Shown: positions 33,907 through 43,206 of the stretch, piece after piece
Layout: every line of letters starts with the position of its first letter
Numbering within the stretch: position 1 is the stretch's first letter
Assembly (NCBI RefSeq): GCF_017592825.1
Contig: NZ_JAGFMD010000002.1
Location: 1-64,000, forward strand
Source: Roseivirga sp. E12
GTDB taxonomy: Bacteria > Bacteroidota > Bacteroidia > Cytophagales > Cyclobacteriaceae
Direction of reading: 5' to 3'
Length of the DNA: 64,000 nt
Translations under genes and position numbers: made by a program
The notes under the pieces: generated by a model
Databases searched by the model: none
The model's input: the letters and a program-made list of their open reading frames with translations, nothing else
What the model was told of the DNA's origin: nothing

Positions 33907-34622
33907 AGATTTTATTACTCGGTTACGGAAAAATGGGTCAATTGATAGATCAATTGGCAACCCAGAGTGGTCATCAGATCATTGCGAAGATAAATATTGA
34001 TAATAGGTCAGATCTCGATCAACTCGATAATTCTAAGGTCGATGTGGCCATAGACTTCAGTCAGCCTGAAGCAGCTGTTGATAATATAAAGTGGTGTATT
34101 GATCATCAAATCCCAGTAGCCGTTGGCACCACTGGGTGGCTTGACAGAAAAGCTGAAATAGATTCTTATTGCCAAACTAAAGATGGCACCTATTTATATG
34201 CTTCGAATTTCAGCATTGGCGTTAACCTTTTCTTTAAGCTGAATCAGCAATTAGCCAAGCTGATGAATAACCAAGAGCAGTACTCGGTTAAAACAAAGGA
34301 AATTCACCACACACAAAAACTCGATTCGCCTAGTGGTACTTCCATCACTATTGCCGAAGGCATAATTGGGCAAATTGATAGAAAATCAGATTGGGTCAAC
34401 CATAAAACCAATCAACCCAAAGAATTGGAAATCATATCTGAGCGCGTTGACCCGGCACCCGGCACCCATGAGGTAAGTTATAGCTCAACAGTCGACACCA
34501 TCGAAATTAAGCACACTGCACATTCTAGGGAAGGATTTGCCAAGGGAGCCATTGCTGTATCCGAATGGCTAAAAGATCAGAAGGGTATCAAGTCCATGGA
34601 AGATTTCCTCAATTTCGACTAA
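33903..34622 (+). CDS. dapB: 4-hydroxy-tetrahydrodipicolinate reductase
   Basis: A 239-residue NAD(P)H reductase of the lysine/diaminopimelate pathway, needed for peptidoglycan. N-terminal Rossmann start MKILLLGYGKMGQ, AVGTTGW, then the catalytic EIHHTQKLDSPSGTS and AHSREGFAKGA. Length fits the shorter Bacteroidota DapB. It is the last gene of the unit from 30968, with the convergent ung gene starting 1 bp beyond its stop. Confidence 0.95.
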   Translation: MKILLLGYGKMGQLIDQLATQSGHQIIAKINIDNRSDLDQLDNSKVDVAIDFSQPEAAVDNIKWCIDHQIPVAVGTTGWLDRKAEIDSYCQTKDGTYLYASNFSIGVNLFFKLNQQLAKLMNNQEQYSVKTKEIHHTQKLDSPSGTSITIAEGIIGQIDRKSDWVNHKTNQPKELEIISERVDPAPGTHEVSYSSTVDTIEIKHTAHSREGFAKGAIAVSEWLKDQKGIKSMEDFLNFD

Positions 34623-35285
34623 TTACCAATCGATCGGTTGCACGCCCTTTGATTCTAAATAAGTATTTGCTTTGCTAAAATGACTACCTCCAAAGAATCC
34701 CCTATGCGCTGATAAGGGCGAAGGGTGCGGAGACTTCAATACTAAATTGTCAGTAGGACTCACAATGGCTGCCTTTTTCTGGGCATAACTACCCCAGAGA
34801 ATGTAAACAATCTCTTTTTTGGACTTGGCTAAATGGGTGATTACCGAGTCAGTAAACTGCTCCCACCCCTTCTTCTGATGGGAACCCGCCTGATGTGCTC
34901 TGACAGTTAGGGTCGCGTTCAATAAAAGTACTCCTTGATTAGCCCAGCGTTCCAACGAACCATTAGGTGGAATATCTCGACCGAGGTCATTCTTTATTTC
35001 TTTGAAAATATTGACAAGTGAAGGAGGAAAAGGGATTCCTTCATGCACAGAAAAGCAGAGACCATTAGCCTGACCCGGCCCATGGTAGGGATCTTGACCC
35101 AAGATAACCACTTTGACGTCATCAAATGAGCACGCATCGAATGCCCTAAAGATATCCTTGCCCTTGGGGTAAATCGTTTGACTCTTGTACTCGTCTTTAA
35201 CAAACGCAATCAATTGTTTGAAATAGTCCTTCTCAAACTCGTCTGACAATACTTTTGACCAACTTTCCTCTATTTTAACACCCAT
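34623..35285 (-). CDS. ung: Uracil-DNA glycosylase
   Basis: 220 residues, family 1 UDG that removes uracil from DNA. The water-activating loop GQDPYHGPGQANGLCFS (near 63-79) holds the catalytic Asp, LLNATLTVR follows, and the minor-groove loop HPSPLSAHRGFFG with its His is at the end. Length typical. It is convergent with dapB. Confidence 0.96.
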   Translation of the reverse strand: MGVKIEESWSKVLSDEFEKDYFKQLIAFVKDEYKSQTIYPKGKDIFRAFDACSFDDVKVVILGQDPYHGPGQANGLCFSVHEGIPFPPSLVNIFKEIKNDLGRDIPPNGSLERWANQGVLLLNATLTVRAHQAGSHQKKGWEQFTDSVITHLAKSKKEIVYILWGSYAQKKAAIVSPTDNLVLKSPHPSPLSAHRGFFGGSHFSKANTYLESKGVQPIDW

Positions 35286-35304
35286 CGAATTTTCTTAAAC
35301 GCGG

Positions 35305-35335
35305 TTAGTTATTTTCGAACTAATCTATAACTTTA
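35305..35335 (+). promoter_or_regulatory. Weak promoter candidate for apaG
   Basis: TTA (35305-35307), 20-bp spacer, TAACTTTA (35328-35335): right spacing but one mismatch in each element. It ends 21 nt before the apaG ATG. Confidence 0.35.
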
Positions 35336-35356
35336 AATCACAGAAGTAAACAGAAA

Positions 35357-35746
35357 ATGATTGTTACAGCGACAACTGAGGGCATCAAAGTTTGTGTAGA
35401 AACAAACTATCAGGCGGAATATTCCAGTCCAAGTCAGTCGCACTATGTATTTACCTATAGAATCACCATTGTTAACGAAGGTGATTACACCATTAAACTC
35501 CATAGAAGACACTGGTACATTCACGATGCTAATAATGTAATGCGTGAAGTAGAAGGTGAAGGTGTTGTTGGACAACAGCCCATCCTAGAGCCGGGTGAGA
35601 AACATCAATATGTATCGGGCTGTAACCTGAGGTCTGGTTTTGGAAAAATGTATGGCACTTACCTCATGGAAAAAGTGGTAGATGGCCGAGAGTTTGAGGT
35701 TGCCATTCCTGAGTTCAATATGGTAGTGCCCTACCTGATGAACTAG
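35357..35746 (+). CDS. apaG: ApaG-domain protein
   Basis: 129 residues with the ApaG immunoglobulin-like fold: YVFTYRITIVNEGDYT, LHRRHWYIHDANN, VVGQQPILEPGEKHQYVSG and GKMYGTY are all characteristic. E. coli ApaG was linked to Co2+ resistance and low Mg2+; its molecular role is unsettled. The next gene starts 2 bp after it. Confidence 0.93.
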   Translation: MIVTATTEGIKVCVETNYQAEYSSPSQSHYVFTYRITIVNEGDYTIKLHRRHWYIHDANNVMREVEGEGVVGQQPILEPGEKHQYVSGCNLRSGFGKMYGTYLMEKVVDGREFEVAIPEFNMVVPYLMN

Positions 35747-35748
35747 TT

Positions 35749-36516
35749 TTGTTCGAAATAGTCTCCTTTTTTCATTATTGGTTAAACAGAGTCGATGAGC
35801 ACTCACTGCACTCTCCTTTTGTCTACAACCTGTTCACAGAAGTCATCTCTCGACCAAATGCAAAAGACAATGAGATTGAATTTCTAAGACAACAACTCAG
35901 GTATTCAAAAAAGGCAATTGAGGTTGTTGATTTTGGCGCTGGCTCCAAGCTTACAAAAAAAACAAATCGGTCGATAGGTGGCATAGCAAAGCACGCATCG
36001 ACACCCTCCAAATTCTCGCGATTCTTGAGCAAGACCATTGATCATTTTGGCTTCTGCAATATCGTAGAACTTGGCACGTCTCTAGGCCTTAACGCACTCT
36101 ATTTGAGCCAAAATCAAAATACTCAGGTCACTACTTTTGAGGGTGACCCAACCATTGCGCAATTGGCCCAAGGCCATTTCGAAGCTTTTGGAAGAAAAAA
36201 AGTCAACACTATCGTGGGAAATATTGACAGCACGCTTCCTCAATATATCGATGCTCTAAACCCAATAGACCTAGCCTATTTGGATGCAAATCATCGTTAC
36301 AGTCCTACTCTTAACTACTATGAGTTAATCCAACCAATGACTCATGACAAAAGCATGATAGTAATTGATGACATCCATTGGTCAAAGGAGATGAACAAGG
36401 CTTGGCTAGAATTAAAAGACCGACCAGAAGTCACTCTTTCGATAGACTTGTTTGAGGCAGGCCTATTATTCTTCGACCCTAAATTGGAGAAGGCTGACTA
36501 TATCTTAAAGTTCTGA
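35749..36516 (+). CDS. Class I SAM-dependent O-methyltransferase-like protein
   Basis: 255 residues. The SAM-binding glycine loop VELGTSLGLNALYLS is near residue 105, followed by the acidic strand TTFEGDP, the catalytic-metal-like AYLDANHRYSP and IVIDDIHWSKEM. The arrangement resembles Methyltransf_24/catechol-type O-methyltransferases. Substrate unknown. It uses a TTG start at 35749, 2 bp after apaG, likely translated from the same message. Its end overlaps the convergent TPMT-like gene by 12 bp. Confidence 0.8.
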   Translation: MFEIVSFFHYWLNRVDEHSLHSPFVYNLFTEVISRPNAKDNEIEFLRQQLRYSKKAIEVVDFGAGSKLTKKTNRSIGGIAKHASTPSKFSRFLSKTIDHFGFCNIVELGTSLGLNALYLSQNQNTQVTTFEGDPTIAQLAQGHFEAFGRKKVNTIVGNIDSTLPQYIDALNPIDLAYLDANHRYSPTLNYYELIQPMTHDKSMIVIDDIHWSKEMNKAWLELKDRPEVTLSIDLFEAGLLFFDPKLEKADYILKF

Positions 36517-37119
36517 TGGAACCATTTTCACAAATAATTCACTGCCCTGCCTCGGTGAAATGGAGTTATAGGCCACTTCCATAATATCAATCCGAAAACA
36601 ATCTGAAAACAGGTCACGGTACTCGATTTCATTTCCCCCGAAGGGAGGCCTGTCCTCAAACAATGGGACTTTGAACATAAGACCGACTAATTGCCCATTA
36701 CTCTTTAAGAGCTCCCTCATTTTCAAAACATAATCTCTTCTTAGGCTAGGGTTCAGAGCACAAAAGAAAGTCTGTTCGATGATCAGATCGAACTTATCGC
36801 TTAGCTGAAAGAAGTCTGCATGGATCAGCTGTTCATTTGGGAAATCAGGAATCCTCTTCTTAAAGGCAGTTAGTGGTGCTAGTGAAATATCAACTATATG
36901 AATATTCTTAAAACCATTGGCCCACAAATATTCTGCTTCGTAAGCATTACCCGCTCCAGGGATAAGTATTTTCAGTCCTTTATCTTCTAATTGATCAAAA
37001 TAGGCTTTCAAAGGACTAGAAACGTATCCTATGTCCCAACCTATCTGATCATTTTGATATTTGTCAGTCCAGAATCCTTCGTTTAAGTCAACAATTGCGC
37101 TTTCTCTTTTTTCTGACAT
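36505..37119 (-). CDS. TPMT-family methyltransferase
   Basis: 204 residues with the thiopurine-methyltransferase start WTDKYQNDQIGWDIGYVSS, SAM loop ILIPGAGNAYEAEYLW, DISLAPL and the EQTFFCALNPSLRRDYV segment. In bacteria such proteins methylate thiols, selenium or tellurium compounds or chloride, and the real substrate is unknown here. Convergent with the other methyltransferase gene. Confidence 0.85.
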   Translation of the reverse strand: MSEKRESAIVDLNEGFWTDKYQNDQIGWDIGYVSSPLKAYFDQLEDKGLKILIPGAGNAYEAEYLWANGFKNIHIVDISLAPLTAFKKRIPDFPNEQLIHADFFQLSDKFDLIIEQTFFCALNPSLRRDYVLKMRELLKSNGQLVGLMFKVPLFEDRPPFGGNEIEYRDLFSDCFRIDIMEVAYNSISPRQGSELFVKMVPSEL

Positions 37120-37204
37120 TGAATAATTAAAAAAAATGTGAGTACTTCGCCCAATAATTAAATGACCCAGCGTTTTTTAGTTGGTTGGCAAATCCATTAG
37201 GATC

Positions 37205-38116
37205 ATGAGTGAAGTAACAGGTAAAAATAACAGAGATATTATCAGAATCGTTCTAATCGTAATTCTGATTGGTGTAGTAGTAGGAGGCGGTTATAAAATC
37301 AATGAAGACAGTAAGGAAAGGAAAGCACTCCAGACTGAATATGATCTGACGCGCGAAACGCTAACAACCAAGCTTGACAGTATCTCTGTGGAACTAAGCG
37401 GAAGAATATCTGAGATTTCTGAATTAGGAGGAAATATTGACTCATTGATTATTCTAAAGGACTCGATTACCGCTGAAAGAGATCAATTACAAAGAACTAG
37501 AGTTGCCAATAAAGCTTTGATCCAAAGATTAGATAGGAAAGTAAATGGCTATGAGGAACTCCTTTTGGCCAAGGATGAAGAAATTGTTCAACTGAAGAAG
37601 TTGAATAATGATTTATTGGAGGAGAATAACGTTCTGAAGGTAGATAAGAACGAATTGAATCAATCGCTTACCGAAGCTGCACAGCGAGAAGAAGCCTATA
37701 AGCAAAGGATTTCACTAGCCGCCAAACATAGAGCCGAAAACATCCAGATTTTTAATATCAATAGTAGAGGTAAAGAGCGTGAAGGAAACTTTAGAAAACG
37801 ACAAGCCCAGAAAATCAAAGTCACTTTCAATCTAGCGCCTAATGATGTTGCTCCAGTTGCAGGACACCAAATTTTGATACAACTCGTAGACCCACTTGGG
37901 AATGTGATTTTTGATGTGGCGAGAGGCTCAGGTTCTTTCAAAATAGATGGACGTGAGGAGTTCTACACCGCCATGCAAGAGATTGTCTTTGACAACTCGA
38001 AACAAGAGCTATCATTTGTTTATGACAAAGGTTCTGAATTTGATGCTGGCGACTATAAAATCATCATTCTAGCGGACACATACGAAATAGGTCAATCCTC
38101 GTTCAACGTAAGATAA
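37205..38116 (+). CDS. Single-span membrane protein with long coiled coil
   Basis: About 303 residues from ATG 37205 (MSEVTGKNNRD); an upstream ATG at 37181 is less likely since the sequence there is not typical. One N-terminal membrane span (IIRIVLIVILIGVVVGGGY) is followed by a coiled coil of about 130 residues (heptads from LTTKLDSISVEL to KNELNQSLTEAAQREE), then a compact strand-rich C-terminal domain (about 190-300; VTFNLAPNDVAP, VDPLGNVIFDVARGSGSF). Topology suggests an envelope-facing sensor or structural protein. Function not recognised. Confidence 0.75.
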   Translation: MSEVTGKNNRDIIRIVLIVILIGVVVGGGYKINEDSKERKALQTEYDLTRETLTTKLDSISVELSGRISEISELGGNIDSLIILKDSITAERDQLQRTRVANKALIQRLDRKVNGYEELLLAKDEEIVQLKKLNNDLLEENNVLKVDKNELNQSLTEAAQREEAYKQRISLAAKHRAENIQIFNINSRGKEREGNFRKRQAQKIKVTFNLAPNDVAPVAGHQILIQLVDPLGNVIFDVARGSGSFKIDGREEFYTAMQEIVFDNSKQELSFVYDKGSEFDAGDYKIIILADTYEIGQSSFNVR

Positions 38117-38155
38117 GGGCCAATACTTAATCGTTTAATAGTGAGTTAACGAGCG

Positions 38156-38169
38156 TGCAAACGTTCGCA
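38156..38169. promoter_or_regulatory. LacI-family-like operator upstream of the MFS/pullulanase unit
   Basis: TGCAAACGTTCGCA pairs at six of seven symmetric positions around a central CG, the hallmark of LacI/GalR operators (AAACGTTY core). It sits just upstream of where the -33 box of the next promoter should be. Confidence 0.55.
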
Positions 38170-38175
38170 TTTCCG

Positions 38176-38200
38176 TTTCGGGCCGAAAGCCTTATCTTTC
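38176..38200 (+). promoter_or_regulatory. Inverted repeat and -7-like element for the MFS gene
   Basis: TTTCGGGCCGAAA (38176-38188) is a perfect 13-bp palindrome, followed by TATCTTTC (38193-38200), a one-mismatch -7 element ending 27 nt before the ATG. The palindrome lies in the promoter spacer. Confidence 0.4.
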
Positions 38201-38227
38201 TTTTTTGGTTATAGCCCAACCCTCACT

Positions 38228-39520
38228 ATGCTTCCTATTCAGAAGAATTTCACAAAATCATTTTTTGTAATACTCAGTCTTCCGGCAACAGCAATGGGAT
38301 TTGCTTTGTCCGTACAAATCGCAGCTTTAAGCTGGATTCTAAACACTAAGTTCGGTTTTGACCTGCATGAGATAGGAATTGTCTGGGCCGCAGGACCTCT
38401 GGCAGGAATCATCGGCCAAGTGATAATCGGTCTTATAAGTGACAAAGTTTGGTTTTGGGGTGGAAGACGAAGACCCTTCATTCTGATTGGCGGAATGATT
38501 GCTGCTTTGATGCTTCTGGCTTTGCCAAATATTGACATCATCGGCAAAGCACTTGGTGTTGAAGAGTTCTTAGGCGTTGCAATTGCGGTAGCCCTCTCCC
38601 TAGACCTAGCCATCAATATCAGCTTCAACCCTACCCGATCCCTCATTGCTGATGTGACCACAGAAGGCTCTACTCGCACGAAAGGATATACCTGGATGCA
38701 AACCATCTCAGGTTTTTTCGGTGTGGTCGCCTATCTAATTGGCGCATTTGTCAGCAACTATATGCTCATCTATATGGGTGCGGCATTGGTCTTTGTTTTT
38801 TCAATAGTTCCTACACTCTTCATAACAGAACCTAAACAGCTGAATGCTAGCGAGGGATCTCCTGATGAAAGCAAGCCGGGTAACACCAACATGCCCGAAT
38901 TCCTCAAAATATGTGTCGCACATGCATTTACATGGCTGGGTGTTCAGACCATGTTCGTTTATACTTTCGCCTATATCAAAGAAACAATCATGGGCTTCAG
39001 CACCTCAGAAACACTAGCTGAGGCTCAGAATAATGAGATTGGGTTTATCACCGGAATCTCTTTTGCGGTACTAAACACGGTTGGCTTCTTACTGCCTGCC
39101 TTGGTTTTAGAGCCCATAACAAAGAAAATAGGCAGGGTGAAAACACATATGCTTTGCATCGCTATCATGTCAATTGGTTACGTTCTGATTATACTTTTTG
39201 GACAATCGTCAAATATGCTTTTTATCCTTATGGCCGTAGTAGGAATTGGATGGGCAGCGGTGGTGAGTTTGCCATTCGCCATTATGTCTGAAACCGTAGA
39301 TCAGAGCAGAATGGGACTGTACATGGGGCTGTTCAACTTATCGGTTGTTATTCCTCAGTTAGTAGCTTCAAGTCTTGGTGGTTTTATAGATGGCCAAGCC
39401 AACAAGAATAGCATATTCATTATCAGCGCAATTGCCCTAGGGGTTTCAGCTGTACTCTGGCTATTTGTTAAAGACACTCATTCAAAATCCTCTACCCTAA
39501 GCACATCAGGTGGGCATTAA
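38228..39520 (+). CDS. MFS sugar transporter (SLC45/GPH-like)
   Basis: A 430-residue twelve-span transporter. The loop 2-3 motif GLISDKVWFWGGRRRPFILIGG and FNPTRSLIADVT fit the GPH/SLC45-type major facilitators for disaccharides or glucosides. It lies directly before a lipoprotein pullulanase (10-bp overlap of the open frames, about 10 bp from the real start), and the pair has a LacI-like operator upstream. Import of maltose or maltodextrin released by the pullulanase is a reasonable inference. Confidence 0.82.
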   Translation: MLPIQKNFTKSFFVILSLPATAMGFALSVQIAALSWILNTKFGFDLHEIGIVWAAGPLAGIIGQVIIGLISDKVWFWGGRRRPFILIGGMIAALMLLALPNIDIIGKALGVEEFLGVAIAVALSLDLAINISFNPTRSLIADVTTEGSTRTKGYTWMQTISGFFGVVAYLIGAFVSNYMLIYMGAALVFVFSIVPTLFITEPKQLNASEGSPDESKPGNTNMPEFLKICVAHAFTWLGVQTMFVYTFAYIKETIMGFSTSETLAEAQNNEIGFITGISFAVLNTVGFLLPALVLEPITKKIGRVKTHMLCIAIMSIGYVLIILFGQSSNMLFILMAVVGIGWAAVVSLPFAIMSETVDQSRMGLYMGLFNLSVVIPQLVASSLGGFIDGQANKNSIFIISAIALGVSAVLWLFVKDTHSKSSTLSTSGGH

Positions 39521-39530
39521 ACAACACAGC

Positions 39531-41525
39531 ATGAAATTCATCCCGAGAATAGCAGTTCTATTAATCATTACTATGACAGCCTGCAATAAAGCCCCACAGT
39601 ACGATACATTAGAGGACTACCCAGTTTACGATGGAGACGATTTAGGATTGACCTACACAAAAGAGTTCAGTGTTTTTAAAATGTGGTCTCCTACAGCGGA
39701 GGAAGTAAAAATCAATTTTTATCAGTTTGGAAATGGCGGTAAGCCAATGATCTCTTATGGTATGAAGAGGGGCGTAAATGGTGTCTGGTCGTTTAAGAAC
39801 AATGGTGAAAGTAGTCCCATGTATTACACATACCAAGTAAGACAGAATGGTGTTTGGCTTCAGGAGAAACCTGACTTATATTCTGTTGCCGTAGGAGTCA
39901 ACGGACAACGTTCGATGATTACCTCTTTGGATGAAACAGATCCGGAAGGATGGGAAAATGATAAAAGACCTGCACTGGATAATTATACAGACATCATTCT
40001 CTATGAATTACACATCAGAGATATGTCCATCCACGAGACATCTGGAGCCGTGAACAATGGAAAGTACCTTGCACTTACCGAAGAAGGAACAAAAAGTCCT
40101 AATGGGCTTACAACCGGACTTGATCACATAAAAGAATTGGGAGTCACTCATGTTCATCTCCTCCCAACTTTCGATCATAAATCAATAGATGAAACTCGTC
40201 TTGAAGAAGCCCAATACAACTGGGGCTACGATCCTTTAAACTACAATGTCCCAGAGGGAAGTTTCTCTACTGATCCATATGATGGCAGAACAAGAATCAA
40301 GGAGTTCAAACAAATGGTACAGGCATTTCATAAAAATGGCATTCGGGTTATTCTTGATGTGGTTTACAATCACACTGGTCAAACCGAAGATTCCAACTTC
40401 AATCAATTAGTACCTGATTACTTCTATCGTCAAAGGGCTGATGGCTCTTTTTCAGATGCATCCGCCTGTGGCAATGAAACAGCCTCTGAAAGGCTAATGA
40501 TGAGGAAGTATATGATTGAATCAGTCAAGCATTGGGTAAATGAATATCATATTGATGGGTTTAGGTTCGACCTGATGGGCATCCATGATAAAGAAACAAT
40601 GAATGACATTAGTAAAGCTGTGAGGGAAATTGACTCGACCATATTTGTGTATGGTGAAGGCTGGAAGGCTGGTGATTCCCCGCTGCCAGATGATCAGCTT
40701 GCCCTTAAGGCAAATACGTTCCAAATGGAACAAGTATCTGCCTTTAGCGATGATTTAAGAGATGGTCTTAAAGGCAGTGTGTTTGAGCATGAACAAAGAG
40801 GTTTTGTAAGCCAAGGTGGTGGAATGAAAGAGAGTATCAAATTTGGTATTGTAGGATCAACACAGCATCCGCAGATTAATTATGAAGCTGTCAACTACTC
40901 TAATGCACCTTGGGCGTCAGAGCCTTCCCAGACCATTAGTTACGTTTCTTGTCATGACAATCATACCCTATTTGATAGATTGAAGATATCGAATCCAGAA
41001 GCCTCAGAAAAAGAGTTGATTAAGATGCACAAGCTGGCTGAAACAATTGTACTTACTTCTCAGGGCGTTCCTTTCATTCATGCTGGCATGGAAATGCTAA
41101 GAACGAAAAATGGAGAGGAGAACTCTTACAATTTGCCTGATGAGATCAATCAGATAGTTTGGACGCGTAAAGAGGAGTATGAAGATGTATTCAATTACTA
41201 CAAGGACTTAATTGCCCTTAGAAAGAATCATCCTGCTTTCAGAATGCCTGAAACAGAGATGATTCAAGACCATTTAGAGTTTCTAGATACCCAGGGAGAA
41301 AACTTTTTAGGCTATCGTTTAAAGGACAATGCCAATGAAGATTCTTGGAAAGAAATATTAGTGCTATTTAACGGTAGTGACCTAAATAAAACGCTAACCC
41401 TGCCAAAAGGCAATTGGTCTTTGGTTGGAAATGGTCAGGTCATAGATGAAAAAGGCATTGGTCGATCAAGGTTTGGAAGTCTTACTGTACCTGCTATGAC
41501 CGCCTTCATATTAAAGCAGAATTAA
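39531..41525 (+). CDS. pulA: Type I pullulanase-like GH13 lipoprotein
   Basis: About 664 residues from ATG 39531, giving the lipoprotein signal MKFIPRIAVLLIITMTAC. The N-terminal beta-domain (to about 130) is followed by the GH13 barrel: type I pullulanase hallmark YNWGYDP near 230, VVYNHTG, nucleophile Asp in FRFDLMG, acid Glu in VYGEGWKAGD and stabiliser Asp in SCHDNHTLFD. It debranches alpha-1,6 bonds of pullulan, amylopectin or glycogen at the cell surface. The C-terminal beta domain is complete. An earlier ATG at 39510 would spoil the signal peptide. Confidence 0.92.
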   Translation: MKFIPRIAVLLIITMTACNKAPQYDTLEDYPVYDGDDLGLTYTKEFSVFKMWSPTAEEVKINFYQFGNGGKPMISYGMKRGVNGVWSFKNNGESSPMYYTYQVRQNGVWLQEKPDLYSVAVGVNGQRSMITSLDETDPEGWENDKRPALDNYTDIILYELHIRDMSIHETSGAVNNGKYLALTEEGTKSPNGLTTGLDHIKELGVTHVHLLPTFDHKSIDETRLEEAQYNWGYDPLNYNVPEGSFSTDPYDGRTRIKEFKQMVQAFHKNGIRVILDVVYNHTGQTEDSNFNQLVPDYFYRQRADGSFSDASACGNETASERLMMRKYMIESVKHWVNEYHIDGFRFDLMGIHDKETMNDISKAVREIDSTIFVYGEGWKAGDSPLPDDQLALKANTFQMEQVSAFSDDLRDGLKGSVFEHEQRGFVSQGGGMKESIKFGIVGSTQHPQINYEAVNYSNAPWASEPSQTISYVSCHDNHTLFDRLKISNPEASEKELIKMHKLAETIVLTSQGVPFIHAGMEMLRTKNGEENSYNLPDEINQIVWTRKEEYEDVFNYYKDLIALRKNHPAFRMPETEMIQDHLEFLDTQGENFLGYRLKDNANEDSWKEILVLFNGSDLNKTLTLPKGNWSLVGNGQVIDEKGIGRSRFGSLTVPAMTAFILKQN

Positions 41526-42316
41526 AAACTGAGCTCTGTCTCAAACACTTTGATAGCATCGCCACTTAAGATGACCCTTTCCTCCTTAAGTTTTGTGGTC
41601 ATTTTGCCCGTCCGGTCGGATGCCTGCAATGCTTTAAACTCTAGTCTTTCCATTCTTTTTGACCAATAAGGAGTTAGAATAGTATGCATAAATCCGGTCA
41701 CTGGATCTTCTTTGATCCCAAGATTCGGAGCAAAATACCTGGAAGCAAAATCATAATCCTCATTTCCTGCCCAAGCCGAAACGATTACTCCATTCACGGC
41801 TAAATTGGATATTGCATCTGAATTAGGATTGGTATTCAAAAGAGTATTCAAGTCCCTGAAAATCACAATGAGTTCATTTGGAACTGTAAGTACTTCTGCC
41901 ACCTCTCCCCCAAATAATTCTTCAAGCCTAGAAACAGCAACATCACGTTCTTCAACTGGGGTCAATGAAGGAAAATCCATAGAAAGACTGCTATCGTAAT
42001 TCTGAGTCACAATGAGCTCGCCACTCAATGTATTGAAGATGATTGGTTTTTCGGCAGACCAGTATCCCTCATTAAACAAGACATAAGCCGAAGCCAATGT
42101 AGCATGTCCACAGAGCGGCACCTCTTTGGCAGGTGTGAACCATCTAAGGTTACAAGAGTCTTTCCCAATTTTGACAAAAGCAGTCTCTGAAAGATTCATT
42201 TCCACCGCAATCTGCTGCATCTGTGAATCGGTAAGGGACCTATCGACTATGCATACAGCCGCAGGGTTACCTTTGAATAGCTCCTGTGTAAATGAATCAA
42301 TTTGAAACAGCCTCAT
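41522..42316 (-). CDS. PhzF-family isomerase/epimerase
   Basis: 264 residues with the PhzF fold: FQIDSFTQELFKGNPAAV at the start, catalytic Glu44 in NLSETAFV, PLCGHATLASA and DPVTGFMHT at the second half. PhzF itself makes phenazine; most members in other bacteria have unknown substrates, and there is no phenazine cluster here. It overlaps the upstream EamA gene by 20 bp and the convergent pullulanase by 4 bp. Confidence 0.88.
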   Translation of the reverse strand: MRLFQIDSFTQELFKGNPAAVCIVDRSLTDSQMQQIAVEMNLSETAFVKIGKDSCNLRWFTPAKEVPLCGHATLASAYVLFNEGYWSAEKPIIFNTLSGELIVTQNYDSSLSMDFPSLTPVEERDVAVSRLEELFGGEVAEVLTVPNELIVIFRDLNTLLNTNPNSDAISNLAVNGVIVSAWAGNEDYDFASRYFAPNLGIKEDPVTGFMHTILTPYWSKRMERLEFKALQASDRTGKMTTKLKEERVILSGDAIKVFETELSF

Positions 42317-43154
42317 TCTTTTTTCTACTTTTAAATATCACGTTCAATACCACCCCTACCAAAACCGCGGTCATTCCAAGGTAAGTAAGAAGATTGAAAG
42401 TCTCATCGAAAAGTACATAACCAAAGCCCAAGGCATAGATTATTCCGATAAAATTGATATTCGCTACTTTGGCCAACTCTTCAGATTGATATGACTTTGT
42501 CATGAAGTATTGCGCTACCTGAGTGAGCACTCCAATTCCTAAAAGAATCACCCACTCCACACCTGCCGGCATTACCCAGTTAAACCCTGAATATATGGCT
42601 ACCACCGGAAGAGTAACAAGAGGGAAATAGAAAATGATGACAAGAGGATGTTCTGAAGTTTTCAGTTTTCGAATCATATTGTAGGCTACGCCAGAAAAGA
42701 AAGCCGCACCAACCCCAAGTAAGGCCATCTCTATCGAGATTCGAGTATCGAACCCTTTGATCATGACAATACCTCCAAATGATACTGCAAAAAACAGCCA
42801 CTGCAATGGGCTGACTTTTTCTTTAACTATCCATATGCCTAAAATAGCAGTGAATATCGGACTCAAAAACATTAGAGTTACCGCGCTCGCTAAGGGAATT
42901 TCTTGAAGAGTGGTGAAGAACATAATCAGAGCTATTGCTCCTGCCAGCCCTCTAATCAACAGAATTTTCCTGTTTGTCCCTAAAAGGGGCACTCGTTGAT
43001 ACTTCAATGCCACACCTGACATTACAAACGAAACAATTGAGCGAAACAAAATGATTTCAACAGCAGGAATGTTAGGAACATACTTTATTAGAACATTCAT
43101 TACGGCAAAAACAAATGTTGCCAATAGCATGTAAATCACTCCTTTTGAAATCAC
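42297..43154 (-). CDS. EamA/DMT-family transporter
   Basis: 285 residues with ten hydrophobic segments arranged as two EamA repeats; the first has IILFRSIVSFVMSG and LFLSPIFTAILGIWIVKEKVS, the second VANINFIGIIYALGFGYVLF. Exports or imports small metabolites in relatives, substrate not assigned. The 20-bp overlap with the PhzF-like gene implies co-expression, possibly a small metabolite pathway plus exporter. Confidence 0.85.
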   Translation of the reverse strand: MISKGVIYMLLATFVFAVMNVLIKYVPNIPAVEIILFRSIVSFVMSGVALKYQRVPLLGTNRKILLIRGLAGAIALIMFFTTLQEIPLASAVTLMFLSPIFTAILGIWIVKEKVSPLQWLFFAVSFGGIVMIKGFDTRISIEMALLGVGAAFFSGVAYNMIRKLKTSEHPLVIIFYFPLVTLPVVAIYSGFNWVMPAGVEWVILLGIGVLTQVAQYFMTKSYQSEELAKVANINFIGIIYALGFGYVLFDETFNLLTYLGMTAVLVGVVLNVIFKSRKKNEAVSN

Positions 43155-43176
43155 GTGCGAATATCAGTTTTTAGTG

Positions 43177-43184
43177 TAGATTTA
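43177..43184 (+). promoter_or_regulatory. -7-like element for bcp
   Basis: TAGATTTA, one mismatch from TAnnTTTG, 22 nt before the bcp ATG. Confidence 0.3.
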
Positions 43185-43206
43185 AAAATTAGTAAACCAA
43201 TTAGTT

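Noticed and set aside
43145-43165. CACGTG core at 43152-43157 as a possible ParB parS site
   Set aside because: Flanks do not match the TGTTNCACGTGAAACA consensus on either side; chance hexamer.
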